Shown here: positions 46,705 to 61,791 of the stretch, in pieces | Layout of the letters: every line of letters begins with the position of its first letter | Position numbering within the stretch: the stretch's first letter is position 1 | Assembly: GCF_037975245.1 (NCBI RefSeq) | Contig: NC_092579.1 | Coordinates: 16,208,178 to 16,272,177 of the forward strand | Length of the DNA: 64,000 nt | Source of the DNA: Apostichopus japonicus | Lineage: Eukaryota; Echinodermata; Holothuroidea; Aspidochirotida; Stichopodidae | Direction of reading: 5' to 3' | The notes under the pieces: generated by a model | Databases searched by the model: none | Seen by the model: only the letters and a program-made list of their open reading frames with translations | What the model was told of the DNA's origin: nothing | Position numbers and translations under genes: made by a program

Positions 46705-48946
46705 ATTAATGCAACTTATCTTGACCAACAATAATCTGGTATTTGGCAACAAACACTACCTCCAAATTCATGGCACTGCAATGGGTACCAAAATGGCACA
46801 GTCTTTTGCCAACATCTTTATGGGAAACCTCGAGAAAGAATTTTTATCTCGACAAAACTTGAACCACACACGTGGTTACGTTACATTGACGATATCTTTA
46901 TGATATGGACCCATGGTGAGGCAAATCTAAAACTCGTTTCATCACACTATCAAATTCACTGCTGATTTTTCTGGACATGGCGTTCACTTTCTGGACACCA
47001 CCGTGACCCTACAAAATGGTTCACTCAAAACAGACTTGTTCAATAAACCCACGAACAAGCACAACTACCTCTTACCAAGCAGTTGCCATCCCGTCACTGT
47101 ACCAGAAATATTCCGATTTTGATTCACGCACTAAAGAACTGTCACAACACCTCCTAAATAGACAGTATTTTCGGGGTACTATTGAAAATGCCATCAAAAA
47201 GGCTAAAAGCAAACCCCGTACCGAAACATTGACGTACAAAACTCGTCAAACCAGTTCCAAAAGGGTACCATTGGTTACTGAATTCCACCCTGGTCTCCCA
47301 CCACTGGCTAATATTCTGGCATTCAGAAGAATTTTCACCTACTTCAAGGCACCGAACGCCTGAAATCAGTATTCCCAGAATTACCTGTCATCGCTTTTAA
47401 AAGACCCAGCAACCTACGGGATATCTTAGTTCGGGCATCCTTTCGGGATGACACCCCATTAGGGGAAAGCAAAACAGAAACTACAGGATCATCGCCCTGT
47501 ACACAAAATTGCAAAACGTGCTTACTTGTCGATTCGACCGGGGCCTTTCAGAGCAACCAAACCAAACGCACGTTCCAAATTCGGCACAAAATTAACTGCC
47601 TATCCAAAAATGTCATTTACCTCATCTACTGCAATATTTGTAACTTACGATACATTGGAGAGTCAAAACACACTCTTAGAATGAGAATGACACCACATAG
47701 ATCGGCGATCAAAACAAAAAAGATCTACCAACCTGTTGCAAATCACTTCAATCTCCAAAATCATTCAATTGAGAATTTGCGTGTTATTGCCATTGACCAG
47801 AACGATTCTTGGACAGATAAATCTAGGAAAGCGAAAGAAAATTTTGCCACGAGCAAAAGAGTAATAACGTATGTGTATTTGTATTGCAATGATTTAAATA
47901 TTTATATGCCAATTTGAAGAGTGTTTAAAAAGAACATATTGCATCATTTAGTTAAAGAAATGCCTGATTGTTCGTTTCTAGTTTATATTTTATAGATGTT
48001 TCAGACGTTCCCAGCCAGCAATACCACCTTCCACAACTCACCGGCTACCTTCCCCCAGCCTTTTGCCACGAGCAAAAGAGTAATAACGTTTGTGTATTTG
48101 TATTGCAATGATTTAAATATTTATATGCCAATTTGAAGAGTGTTTAAAAAAACATATTGCATCATTTAGTTAATGAAATGCCTGATTGTTCGTTTCTAGT
48201 TTATATTTTATAGATGTTTCAGACGTTCCCAGCCAGCAATACCACCTTCCACAACTCACCGGCTACCTTCCCCCAGCCTTTTGCCACAAGCAAAAGAGTA
48301 ATAACGTTTGTGTATTTGTATTGCAATGATTTAAATATTTATATGCCAATTTGAAGAGTGTTTAAAAAAACATATTGCATCATTTAGTTAATGAAATGCC
48401 TGATTGTTTGTTTCTAGTTTATATTTTATAGATGTTTCAGACGTTCCCAGCCAGCAATACCACCTTCCACAACTCACCGGCTACCTTCCCCCAGCCTTTT
48501 GCCACGAGCAAAAGAGTAATAACGTTTGTGTATTTGTATTGCAATGATTTAAATATTTATATGCCAATTTGAAGAGTGTTTAAAAAAACATATTGCATCA
48601 TTTAGTTAAAGAAATGCCTGATTGTTTGTTTCTAGTTTATATTTTATAGATGTTTCAGACGTTCCCAGCCAGCAATACCACCTTCCACAACTCACCGGCT
48701 ACCTTCCCCCAGCCTTTTGCCACGAGCAAAAGAGTAATAACGTTTGTGTATTTGTATTGCAATGATTTGTGTCCTGGGTATGACTCTAAACTACATCCAG
48801 TAGTGGGGCCTTGACTTGGGAAAGTTGAGGTTCTGGGGAGTGTGGAGCTGCCCCTTAGCCACTATTGCTCCCAGGTGTGCCCTGACCCGGGGCATGAGTA
48901 CCTGCTTAGGGTCCCAATTATGGGTGAAATAATATCAGCTCTACTG
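46705..48946 (+). repeat. PLE composite unit 8 (2242 bp, four B)
   Basis: RT fragment 46709-46903 loses one A near 46862 and goes out of frame before YIDD; it also has AQSF for APSF. Thumb frame 47016-47363, endonuclease frame to 47917 with MTPHRS. B block 47842-48768, spacer C 48769-48946. Confidence 0.95.
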
Positions 48947-50753
48947 ATTAATGCAACTTATCTTGACCAACAATAATCTGGTATTTGGCAACAAACACTA
49001 CCTCCAAATTCATGGCACTGCAATGGGTACCAAAATGGCACCGTCTTTTGCCAACATCTTTATGGGAAACCTCGAGAAAGAATTTTTATCTCGACAAAAC
49101 TTGAAACCACACACGTGGTTACGTTACATTGACGATATCTTTATGATATGGACCCATGGTGAGGCAAATCTAAAACTCGTTTCATCACACTATCAAATTC
49201 ACTGCTGATTTTTCTGGACATGGCGTTCACTTTCTGGACACCACCGTGACCCTACAAAATGGTTCACTCAAAACAGACTTGTTCAATAAACCCACGAACA
49301 AGCACAACTACCTCTTACCAAGCAGTTGCCATCCCGTCACTGTACCAGAAATATTCCGATTTTGATTCACGCACTAAAGAACTGTCACAACACCTCCTAA
49401 ATAGACAGTATTTTCGGGGTACTATTGAAAATGCCATCAAAAAGGCTAAAAGCAAACCCCGTACCGAAACATTGACGTACAAAACTCGTCAAACCAGTTC
49501 CAAAAGGGTACCATTGGTTACTGAATTCCACCCTGGTCTCCCACCACTGGCTAATATTCTGGCATTCAGAAGAATTTTCACCTACTTCAAGGCACCGAAC
49601 GCCTGAAATCAGTATTCCCAGAATTACCTGTCATCGCTTTTAAAAGACCCAGCAACCTACGGGATATCTTAGTTCGGGCATCCTTTCGGGATGACACCCC
49701 ATTAGGGGAGAGCAAAACAGAAACTACAGGATCATCGCCCTGTACACAAAATTGCAAAACGTGCTTACTTGTCGATTCGACCGGGGCCTTTCAGAGCAAC
49801 CAAACCAAACGCACGTTCCAAATTCGGCACAAAATTAACTGCCTATCCAAAAATGTCATTTACCTCATCTACTGCAATATTTGTAACTTACGATACATTG
49901 GAGAGTCAAAACACACTCTTAGAATGAGAATGACACAACATAGATCGGCGATCAAAACAAAAAAGATCTACCAACCTGTTGCAAATCACTTCAATCTCCA
50001 AAATCATTCAATTGAGAATTTGCGTGTTATTGCCATTGACCAGAACGATTCTTGGACAGATAAATCTAGGAAAGCGAAAGAAAATTTTGCCACGAGCAAA
50101 AGAGTAATAACGTATGTGTATTTGTATTGCAATGATTTAAATATTTATATGCCAATTTGAAGAGTGTTTAAAAAGAACATATTGCATCATTTAGTTAAAG
50201 AAATGCCTGATTGTTTGTTTCTAGTTTATATTTTATAGATGTTTCAGACGTTCCCAGCCAGCAATACCACCTTCCACAACTCACCGGCTACCTTCCCCCA
50301 GCCTTTTGCCACGAGCAAAAGAGTAATAACGTTTGTGTATTTGTATTGCAATGATTTAAATATTTATATGCCAATTTGAAGAGTGTTTAAAAAAACATAT
50401 TGCATCATTTAGTTAAAGAAATGCCTGATTGTTTGTTTCTAGTTTATATTTTATAGATGTTTCAGACGTTCCCAGCCAGCAATACCACCTTCCACAACTC
50501 ACCGGCTACCTTCCCCCAGCCTTTTGCCACGAGCAAAAGAGTAATAACGTTTGTGTATTTGTATTGCAATGATTTGTGTCCTGGGTATGACTCTAAACTA
50601 CATCCAGTAGTGGGGCCTTGACTTGGGAAAGTTGAGGTACTGGGGAGTGTGGAGCTGCCCCTTAGCCACTATTGCTCCCAGGTGTGCCCTGACCCGGGGC
50701 ATGAGTACCTGCTTAGGGTCCCAATTATGGGTGAAATAATATCAGCTCTACTG
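48947..50753 (+). repeat. PLE composite unit 9 (1807 bp, two B)
   Basis: RT fragment 48951-49208 with YIDD, thumb frame 49259-49606, endonuclease frame to 50160. B block 50085-50575 has two monomers (type I with GTTTG, then type IV). Spacer C 50576-50753 has GAGGTACTGGGG in place of GAGGTTCTGGGG. Confidence 0.95.
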
Positions 50754-53210
50754 ATTAATGCAACTTATCTTGACCAACAATAATCTGGTATTTGGCAACA
50801 AACACTACCTCCAAATTCATGGCACTGCAATGGGTACCAAAATGGCACCGTCTTTTGCCAACATCTTTATGGGAAACCTCGAGAAAGAATTTTTATCTCG
50901 ACAAAACTTGAAACCACACACGTGGTTACGTTACATTGACGATATCTTTATGATATGGACCCATGGTGAGGCAAATCTAAAACTCGTTTCATCACACTAT
51001 CAAATTCACTGCTGATTTTTCTGGACATGGCGTTCACTTTCTGGACACCACCGTGACCCTACAAAATGGTTCACTCAAAACAGACTTGTTCAATAAACCC
51101 ACGAACAAGCACAACTACCTCTTACCAAGCAGTTGCCATCCCGTCACTGTACCAGAAATATTCCGATTTTGATTCACGCACTAAAGAACTGTCACAACAC
51201 CTCCTAAATAGACAGTATTTTCGGGGTACTATTGAAAATGCCATCAAAAAGGCTAAAAGCAAACCCCGTACCGAAACATTGACGTACAAAACTCGTCAAA
51301 CCAGTTCCAAAAGGGTACCATTGGTTACTGAATTCCACCCTGGTCTCCCACCACTGGCTAATATTCTGGCATTCAGAAGAATTTTCACCTACTTCAAGGC
51401 ACCGAACGCCTGAAATCAGTATTCCCAGAATTACCTGTCATCGCTTTTAAAAGACCCAGCAACCTACGGGATATCTTAGTTCGGGCATCCTTTCGGGATG
51501 ACACCCCATTAGGGGAAAGCAAAACAGAAACTACAGGATCATCGCCCTGTACACAAAATTGCAAAACGTGCTTACTTGTCGATTCGACCGGGGCCTTTCA
51601 GAGCAACCAAACCAAACGCACGTTCCAAATTCGGCACAAAATTAACTGCCTATCCAAAAATGTCATTTACCTCATCTACTGCAATATTTGTAACTTACGA
51701 TACATTGGAGAGTCAAAACACACTCTTAGAATGAGAATGACACAACATAGATCGGCGATCAAAACAAAAAAGATCTACCAACCTGTTGCAAATCACTTCA
51801 ATCTCCAAAATCATTCAATTGAGAATTTGCGTGTTATTGCCATTGACCAGAACGATTCTTGGACAGAATAGGAAAGCGAAAGAAAATTTTGCCACGAGCA
51901 AAAGAGTAATAACGTATGTGTATTTGTATTGCAATGATTTAAATATTTATATGCCAATTTGAAGAGTGTTTAAAAAGAACATATTGCATCATTTAGTTAA
52001 AGAAATGCCTGATTGTTCGTTTCTAGTTTATATTTTATAGATGTTTCAGACGTTCCCAGCCAGCAATACCACCTTCCACAACTCACCGGCTACCTTCCCC
52101 CAGCCTTTTGCCACGAGCAAAAGAGTAATAACGTTTGTGTATTTGTATTGCAATGATTTAAATATTTATATGCCAATTTGAAGAGTGTTTAAAAAAACAT
52201 ATTGCATCATTTAGTTAATGAAATGCCTGATTGTTCGTTTCTAGTTTATATTTTATAGATGTTTCAGACGTTCCCAGCCAGCAATACCACCTTCCACAAC
52301 TCACCGGCTACCTTCCCCCAGCCTTTTGCCACAAGCAAAAGAGTAATAACGTTTGTGTATTTGTATTGCAATGATTTAAATATTTATATGCCAATTTGAA
52401 GAGTGTTTAAAAAAACATATTGCATCATTTAGTTAATGAAATGCCTGATTGTTTGTTTCTAGTTTATATTTTATAGATGTTTCAGACGTTCCCAGCCAGC
52501 AATACCACCTTCCACAACTCACCGGCTACCTTCCCCCAGCCTTTTGCCACGAGCAAAAGAGTAATAACGTTTGTGTATTTGTATTGCAATGATTTAAATA
52601 TTTATATGCCAATTTGAAGAGTGTTTAAAAAAAACATATTGCATCATTTAGTTAAAGAAATGCCTGATTGTTTGTTTCTAGTTTATATTTTATAGATGTT
52701 TCAGACGTTCCCAGCCAGCAATACCACCTTCCACAACTCACCGGCTACCTTCCCCCAGCCTTTTGCCACGAGCAAAAGAGTAATAACGTTTGTGTATTTG
52801 TATTGCAATGATTTAAATATTTATATGCCAATTTGAAGAGTGTTTAAAAAAACATATTGCATCATTTAGTTAAAGAAATGCCTGATTGTTTGTTTCTAGT
52901 TTATATTTTATAGATGTTTCAGACGTTCCCAGCCAGCAATACCACCTTCCACAACTCACCGGCTACCTTCCCCCAGCCTTTTGCCACGAGCAAAAGAGTA
53001 ATAACGTTTGTGTATTTGTATTGCAATGATTTGTGTCCTGGGTATGACTCTAAACTACATCCAGTAGTGGGGCCTTGACTTGGGAAAGTTGAGGTTCTGG
53101 GGAGTGTGGAGCTGCCCCTTAGCCACTATTGCTCCCAGGTGTGCCCTGACCCGGGGCATGAGTACCTGCTTAGGGTCCCAATTATGGGTGAAATAATATC
53201 AGCTCTACTG
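50754..53210 (+). repeat. PLE composite unit 10 (2457 bp, five B)
   Basis: RT fragment 50758-51015 and thumb frame 51066-51413 as in the others. A net 5-bp loss near 51866 (GACAGAATAGG) breaks the endonuclease frame within its C-terminal part, the only unit where this happens. B block 51887-53032 ends with two type IV monomers. Spacer C 53033-53210. Confidence 0.95.
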
Positions 53211-55235
53211 ATTAATGCAACTTATCTTGACCAACAATAATCTGGTATTTGGCAACAAACACTACCTCCAAATTCATGGCACTGCAATGGGTACCAAAAT
53301 GGCACCGTCTTTTGCCAACATCTTTATGGGAAACCTCGAGAAAGAATTTTTATCTCGACAAAACTTGAAACCACACACGTGGTTACGTTACATTGACGAT
53401 ATCTTTATGATATGGACCCATGGTGAGGCAAATCTAAAACTCGTTTCATCACACTATCAAATTCACTGCTGATTTTTCTGGACATGGCGTTCACTTTCTG
53501 GACACCACCGTGACCCTACAAAATGGTTCACTCAAAACAGACTTGTTCAATAAACCCACGAACAAGCACAACTACCTCTTACCAAGCAGTTGCCATCCCG
53601 TCACTGTACCAGAAATATTCCGATTTTGATTCACGCACTAAAGAACTGTCACAACACCTCCTAAATAGACAGTATTTTCGGGGTACTATTGAAAATGCCA
53701 TCAAAAAGGCTAAAAGCAAACCCCGTACCGAAACATTGACGTACAAAACTCGTCAAACCAGTTCCAAAAGGGTACCATTGGTTACTGAATTCCACCCTGG
53801 TCTCCCACCACTGGCTAATATTCTGGCATTCAGAAGAATTTTCACCTACTTCAAGGCACCGAACGCCTGAAATCAGTATTCCCAGAATTACCTGTCATCG
53901 CTTTTAAAAGACCCAGCAACCTACGGGATATCTTAGTTCGGGCATCCTTTCGGGATGACACCCCATTAGGGGAAAGCAAAACAGAAACTACAGGATCATC
54001 GCCCTGTACACAAAATTGCAAAAGATGCTTACTTGTCGATTCGACCGGGGCCTTTCAGAGCAACCAAACAAAACGCACGTTCCAAATTCGGCACAAAATT
54101 AACTGCCTATCCAAAAATGTCATTTACCTCATCTACTGCAATATTTGTAACTTACGATACATTGGAGAGTCAAAACACACTCTTAGAATGAGAATGACAC
54201 AACATAGATCGGCGATCAAAACAAAAAAGATCTACCAACCTGTTGCAAATCACTTCAGTCTCCAAAATCATTCAATTGAGAATTTGCGTGTTATTGCCAT
54301 TGACCAGAACGATTCTTGGACAGATAAATCTAGGAAAGCGAAAGAAAATTTTGCCACGAGCAAAAGAGTAATAACGTATGTGTATTTGTATTGCAATGAT
54401 TTAAATATTTATATGCCAATTTGAAGAGTGTTTAAAAAGAACATATTGCATCATTTAGTTAAAGAAATGCCTGATTGTTCGTTTCTAGTTTATATTTTAT
54501 AGATGTTTCAGACGTTCCCAGCCAGCAATACCACCTTCCACAACTCACCGGCTACCTTCCCCCAGCCTTTTGCCACGGGCAAAAGAGTAATAACGTTTGT
54601 GTATTTGTATTGCAATGATTTAAATATTTATATGCCAATTTGAAGAGTGTTTAAAAAAACATATTGCATCATTTAGTTAATGAAATGCCTGATTGTTTGT
54701 TTCTAGTTTATATTTTATAGATGTTTCAGACGTTCCCAGCCAGCAATACCACCTTCCACAACTCACCGGCTACCTTCCCCCAGCCTTTTGCCACGAGCAA
54801 AAGAGTAATAACGTTTGTGTATTTGTATTGCAATGATTTAAATATTTATATGCCAATTTGAAGAGTGTTTAAAAAAACATATTGCATCATTTAGTTAAAG
54901 AAATGCCTGATTGTTTGTTTCTAGTTTATATTTTATAGATGTTTCAGACGTTCCCAGCCAGCAATACCACCTTCCACAACTCACCGGCTACCTTCCCCCA
55001 GCCTTTTGCCACGAGCAAAAGAGTAATAACGTTTGTGTATTTGTATTGCAATGATTTGTGTCCTGGGTATGACTCTAAACTACATCCAGTAGTGGGGCCT
55101 TGACTTGGGAAAGTTGAGGTTCTGGGGAGTGTGGAGCTGCCCCTTAGCCACTATTGCTCCCAGGTGTGCCCTGACCCGGGGCATGAGTACCTGCTTAGGG
55201 TCCCAATTATGGGTGAAATAATATCAGCTCTACTG
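53211..55235 (+). repeat. PLE composite unit 11 (2025 bp, three B)
   Basis: RT fragment 53215-53472, thumb frame 53523-53870, endonuclease frame to 54424 with HFSLQ for HFNLQ. The linker has AAAAGATGC for AAAACGTGC. B block 54349-55057 (types I, III, IV; CACGGGC variant), spacer C 55058-55235. Confidence 0.95.
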
Positions 55236-57478
55236 ATTAATGCAACTTATCTTGACCAACAATAATCTGGTATTTGGCAACAAACACTACCTCCAAATTC
55301 ATGGCACTGCAATGGGTACCAAAATGGCACCGTCTTTTGCCAACATCTTTATGGGAAACCTCGAGAAAGAATTTTTATCTCGACAAAACTTGAAACCACA
55401 CACGTGGTTACGTTACATTGACGATATCTTTATGATATGGACCCATGGTGAGGCAAATCTAAAACTCGTTTCATCACACTATCAAATTCACTGCTGATTT
55501 TTCTGGACATGGCGTTCACTTTCTGGACACCACCGTGACCCTACAAAATGGTTCACTCAAAACAGACTTGTTCAATAAACCCACGAACAAGCACAACTAC
55601 CTCTTACCAAGCAGTTGCCATCCCGTCACTGTACCAGAAATATTCCGATTTTGATTCACGCACTAAAGAACTGTCACAACACCTCCTAAATAGACAGTAT
55701 TTTCGGGGTACTATTGAAAATGCCATCAAAAAGGCTAAAAGCAAACCCCGTACCGAAACATTGACGTACAAAACTCGTCAAACCAGTTCCAAAAGGGTAC
55801 CATTGGTTACTGAATTCCACCCTGGTCTCCCACCACTGGCTAATATTCTGGCATTCAGAAGAATTTTCACCTACTTCAAGGCACCGAACGCCTGAAATCA
55901 GTATTCCCAGAATTACCTGTCATCGCTTTTAAAAGACCCAGCAACCTACGGGATATCTTAGTTCGGGCATCCTTTCGGGATGACACCCCATTAGGGGAGA
56001 GCAAAACAGAAACTACAGGATCATCGCCCTGTACACAAAATTGCAAAACGTGCTTACTTGTCGATTCGACCGGGGCCTTTCAGAGCAACCAAACCAAACG
56101 CACGTTCCAAATTCGGCACAAAATTAACTGCCTATCCAAAAATGTCATTTACCTCATCTACTGCAATATTTGTAACTTACGATACATTGGAGAGTCAAAA
56201 CACACTCTTAGAATGAGAATGACACAACATAGATCGGCGATCAAAACAAAAAAGATCTACCAACCTGTTGCAAATCACTTCAATCTCCAAAATCATTCAA
56301 TTGAGAATTTGCGTGTTATTGCCATTGACCAGAACGATTCTTGGACAGATAAATCTAGGAAAGCGAAAGAAAATTTTGCCACGAGCAAAAGAGTAATAAC
56401 GTATGTGTATTTGTATTGCAATGATTTAAATATTTATATGCCAATTTGAAGAGTGTTTAAAAAGAACATATTGCATCATTTAGTTAAAGAAATGCCTGAT
56501 TGTTCGTTTCTAGTTTATATTTTATAGATGTTTCAGACGTTCCCAGCCAGCAATACCACCTTCCACAACTCACCGGCTACCTTCCCCCAGCCTTTTGCCA
56601 CGAGCAAAAGAGTAATAACGTTTGTGTATTTGTATTGCAATGATTTAAATATTTATATGCCAATTTGAAGAGTGTTTAAAAAAACATATTGTATCATTTA
56701 GTTAATGAAATGCCTGATTGTTCGTTTCTAGTTTATATTTTATAGATGTTTCAGACGTTCCCAGCCAGCAATACCACCTTCCACAACTCACCGGCTACCT
56801 TCCCCCAGCCTTTTGCCACGGGCAAAAGAGTAATAACGTTTGTGTATTTGTATTGCAATGATTTAAATATTTATATGCCAATTTGAAGAGTGTTTAAAAA
56901 AACATATTGCATCATTTAGTTAATGAAATGCCTGATTGTTTGTTTCTAGTTTATATTTTATAGATGTTTCAGACGTTCCCAGCCAGCAATACCACCTTCC
57001 ACAACTCACCGGCTACCTTCCCCCAGCCTTTTGCCACGAGCAAAAGAGTAATAACGTTTGTGTATTTGTATTGCAATGATTTAAATATTTATATGCCAAT
57101 TTGAAGAGTGTTTAAAAAAACATATTGCATCATTTAGTTAAAGAAATGCCTGATTGTTTGTTTCTAGTTTATATTTTATAGATGTTTCAGACGTTCCCAG
57201 CCAGCAATACCACCTTCCACAACTCACCGGCTACCTTCCCCCAGCCTTTTGCCACGAGCAAAAGAGTAATAACGTTTGTGTATTTGTATTGCAATGATTT
57301 GTGTCCTGGGTATGACTCTAAACTACATCCAGTAGTGGGGCCTTGACTTGGGAAAGTTGAGGTTCTGGGGAGTGTGGAGCTGCCCCTTAGCCACTATTGC
57401 TCCCAGGTGTGCCCTGACCCGGGGCATGAGTACCTGCTTAGGGTCCCAATTATGGGTGAAATAATATCAGCTCTACTG
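55236..57478 (+). repeat. PLE composite unit 12 (2243 bp, four B)
   Basis: RT fragment 55240-55497, thumb frame 55548-55895, endonuclease frame to 56449. B block 56374-57300 with types I to IV in order. Spacer C 57301-57478. Confidence 0.95.
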
Positions 57479-59503
57479 ATTAATGCAACTTATCTTGACC
57501 AACAATAATCTGGTATTTGGCAACAAACACTACCTCCAAATTCATGGCACTGCAATGGGTACCAAAATGGCACCGTCTTTTGCCAACATCTTTATGGGAA
57601 ACCTCGAGAAAGAATTTTTATCTCGACAAAACTTGAAACCACACACGTGGTTACGTTACATTGACGATATCTTTATGATATGGACCCATGGTGAGGCAAA
57701 TCTAAAACTCGTTTCATCACACTATCAAATTCACTGCTGATTTTTCTGGACATGGCGTTCACTTTCTGGACACCACCGTGACCCTACAAAATGGTTCACT
57801 CAAAACAGACTTGTTCAATAAACCCACGAACAAGCACAACTACCTCTTACCAAGCAGTTGCCATCCCGTCACTGTACCAGAAATATTCCGATTTTGATTC
57901 ACGCACTAAAGAACTGTCAGAACACCTCCTAAATAGACAGTATTTTCGGGGTACTATTGAAAATGCCATCAAAAAGGCTAAAAGCAAAGCCCGTACCGAA
58001 ACATTGACGTACAAAACTCGTCAAACCAGTTCCAAAAGGGTACCATTGGTTACTGAATTCCACCCTGGTCTCCCACCACTGGCTAATATTCTGGCATTCA
58101 GAAGAATTTTCACCTACTTCAAGGCACCGAACGCCTGAAATCAGTATTCCCAGAATTACCTGTCATCGCTTTTAAAAGACCCAGCAACCTACGGGATATC
58201 TTAGTTCGGGCATCCTTTCGGGATGACACCCCATTAGGGGAGAGCAAAACAGAAACTACAGGATCATCGCCCTGTACACAAAATTGCAAAACGTGCTTAC
58301 TTGTCGATTCGACCGGGGCCTTTCAGAGCAACCAAACCAAACGCACGTTCCAAATTCGGCACAAAATTAACTGCCTATCCAAAAATGTCATTTACCTCAT
58401 CTACTGCAATATTTGTAACTTACGATACATTGGAGAGTCAAAACACACTCTTAGAATGAGAATGACACAACATAGATCGGCGATCAAAACAAAAAAGATC
58501 TACCAACCTGTTGCAAATCACTTCAATCTCCAAAATCATTCAATTGAGAATTTGCGTGTTATTGCCATTGACCAGAACGATTCTTGGACAGATAAATCTA
58601 GGAAAGCGAAAGAAAATTTTGCCACGAGCAAAAGAGTAATAACGTATGTGTATTTGTATTGCAATGATTTAAATATTTATATGCCAATTTGAAGAGTGTT
58701 TAAAAAGAACATATTGCATCATTTAGTTAAAGAAATGCCTGATTGTTTGTTTCTAGTTTATATTTTATAGATGTTTCAGACGTTCCCAGCCAGCAATACC
58801 ACCTTCCACAACTCACCGGCTACCTTCCCCCAGCCTTTTGCCACGAGCAAAAGAGTAATAACATTTGTGTATTTGTATTGCAATGATTTAAATATTTATA
58901 TGCCAATTTGAAGAGTGTTTAAAAAAACATACTGCATCATTTAGTTAATGAAATGCCTGATTGTTTGTTTCTAGTTTATATTTTATAGATGTTTCAGACG
59001 TTCCCAGCCAGCAATACCACCTTCCACAACTCACCGGCTACCTTCCCCCAGCCTTTTGCCACGAGCAAAAGAGTAATAACGTTTGTGTATTTGTATTGCA
59101 ATGATTTAAATATTTATATGCCAATTTGAAGAGTGTTTAAAAAAACATATTGCATCATTTAGTTAAAGAAATGCCTGATTGTTTGTTTCTAGTTTATATT
59201 TTATAGATGTTTCAGACGTTCCCAGCCAGCAATACCACCTTCCACAACTCACCGGCTACCTTCCCCCAGCCTTTTGCCACGAGCAAAAGAGTAATAACGT
59301 TTGTGTATTTGTATTGCAATGATTTGTGTCCTGGGTATGACTCTAAACTACATCCAGTAGTGGGGCCTTGACTTGGGAAAGTTGAGGTTCTGGGGAGTGT
59401 GGAGCTGCCCCTTAGCCACTATTGCTCCCAGGTGTGCCCTGACCCGGGGCATGAGTACCTGCTTAGGGTCCCAATTATGGGTGAAATAATATCAGCTCTA
59501 CTG
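57479..59503 (+). repeat. PLE composite unit 13 (2025 bp, three B)
   Basis: RT fragment 57483-57740, thumb frame 57791-58138 with SKARTE for SKPRTE, a change shared with units 14 and 15, and SEHLL for SQHLL. Endonuclease frame to 58692. B block 58617-59325, spacer C 59326-59503. Confidence 0.95.
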
Positions 59504-61791
59504 ATTAATGCAACTTATCTTGACCAACAATAATCTGGTATTTGGCAACAAACACTACCTCCAAATTCATGGCACTGCAATGGGTACCAAAATGGCACCG
59601 TCTTTTGCCAACATCTTTATGGGAAACCTCGAGAAAGAATTTTTATCTCGACAAAACTTGAAACCACACACGTGGTTACGTTACATTGACGATATCTTTA
59701 TGATATGGACCCATGGTGAGGCAAATCTAAAACTCGTTTCATCACACTATCAAATTCACTGCTGATTTTTCTGGACATGGCGTTCACTTTCTGGACACCA
59801 CCGTGACCCTACAAAATGGTTCACTCAAAACAGACTTGTTCAATAAACCCACGAACAAGCACAACTACCTCTTACCAAGCAGTTGCCATCCCGTCACTGT
59901 ACCAGAAATATTCCGATTTTGATTCACGCACTAAAGAACTGTCACAACACCTCCTAAATAGACAGTATTTTCGGGGTACTATTGAAAATGCCATCAAAAA
60001 GGCTAAAAGCAAAGCCCGTACCGAAACATTGACGTACAAAACTCGTCAAACCAGTTCCAAAAGGGTACCATTGGTTACTGAATTCCACCCTGGTCTCCCA
60101 CCACTGGCTAATATTCTGGCATTCAGAAGAATTTTCACCTACTTCAAGGCACCGAACGCCTGAAATCAGTATTCCCAGAATTACCTGTCATCGCTTTTAA
60201 AAGACCCAGCAACCTACGGGATATCTTAGTTCGGGCATCCTTTCGGGATGACACCCCATTAGGGGAAAGCAAAACAGAAACTACAGGATCATCGCCCTGT
60301 ACACAAAAATGCAAAACGTGCTTACTTGTCGATTCGACCGGGGCCTTTCAGAGCAACCAAACCAAACGCACGTTCCAAATTCGGCACAAAATTAACTGCC
60401 TATCCAAAAATGTCATTTACCTCATCTACTGCAATATTTGTAACTTACGATACATTGGAGAGTCAAAACACACTCTTAGAATGAGAATGACACAACATAG
60501 ATCGGCGATCAAAACAAAAAAGATCTACCAACCTGTTGCAAATCACTTCAATCTCCAAAATCATTCAATTGAGAATTTGCGTGTTATTGCCATTGACCAG
60601 AACGATTCTTGGACAGATAAATCTAGGAAAGCGAAAGAAAATTTTGCCACGAGCAAAAGAGTAATAACGTATGTGTATTTGTATTGCAATGATTTAAATA
60701 TTTATATGCCAATTTGAAGAGTGTTTAAAAAGAACATATTGCATCATTTAGTTTGTTCGTTTGTTTGTTCGTTTGTTCGTTTGTTCGTTTGTTCGTTTGT
60801 TGTTGTTTCTGATTGTTCGTTTCTAGTTTATATTTTATAGATGTTTCAGACGTTCCCAGCCAGCAATACCACCTTCCACAACTCACCGGCTACCTTCCCC
60901 CAGCCTTTTGCCACGAGCAAAAGAGTAATAACGTTTGTGTATTTGTATTGCAATGATTTAAATATTTATATGCCAATTTGAAGAGTGTTTAAAAAAACAT
61001 ATTGCATCATTTAGTTAATGAAATGCCTGATTGTTCGTTTCTAGTTTATATTTTATAGATGTTTCAGACGTTCCCAGCCAGCAATACCACCTTCCACAAC
61101 TCACCGGCTACCTTCCCCCAGCCTTTTGCCACGGGCAAAAGAGTAATAACGTTTGTGTATTTGTATTGCAATGATTTAAATATTTATATGCCAATTTGAA
61201 GAGTGTTTAAAAAAACATATTGCATCATTTAGTTAATGAAATGCCTGATTGTTTGTTTCTAGTTTATATTTTATAGATGTTTCAGACGTTCCCAGCCAGC
61301 AATACCACCTTCCACAACTCACCGGCTACCTTCCCCCAGCCTTTTGCCACGAGCAAAAGAGTAATAACGTTTGTGTATTTGTATTGCAATGATTTAAATA
61401 TTTATATGCCAATTTGAAGAGTGTTTAAAAAAACATATTGCATCATTTAGTTAAAGAAATGCCTGATTGTTTGTTTCTAGTTTATATTTTATAGATGTTT
61501 CAGACGTTCCCAGCCAGCAATACCACCTTCCACAACTCACCGGCTACCTTCCCCCAGCCTTTTGCCACGAGCAAAAGAGTAATAACGTTTGTGTATTTGT
61601 ATTGCAATGATTTGTGTCCTGGGTATGACTCTAAACTACATCCAGTAGTGGGGCCTTGACTTGGGAAAGTTGAGGTTCTGGGGAGTGTGGAGCTGCCCCT
61701 TAGCCACTATTGCTCCCAGGTGTGCCCTGACCCGGGGCATGAGTACCTGCTTAGGGTCCCAATTATGGGTGAAATAATATCAGCTCTACTG
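59504..61791 (+). repeat. PLE composite unit 14 (2288 bp, four B, microsatellite)
   Basis: RT fragment 59508-59765, thumb frame 59816-60163 (SKARTE), endonuclease frame to 60717 with linker change CTQKCKTC. The first B monomer contains a (GTTTGTTC)-type microsatellite at about 60752-60806. B block 60642-61613, spacer C 61614-61791. Nearly identical to unit 15. Confidence 0.95.
60752..60806 (+). repeat. (GTTTGTTC)n microsatellite in unit 14
   Basis: It replaces the TAAAGAAATGCC segment of the type I B monomer with about six units of GTTTGTTC and adds 45 bp to the block. The same tract is present in unit 15 at about 63040-63094 and in no other unit. Confidence 0.95.
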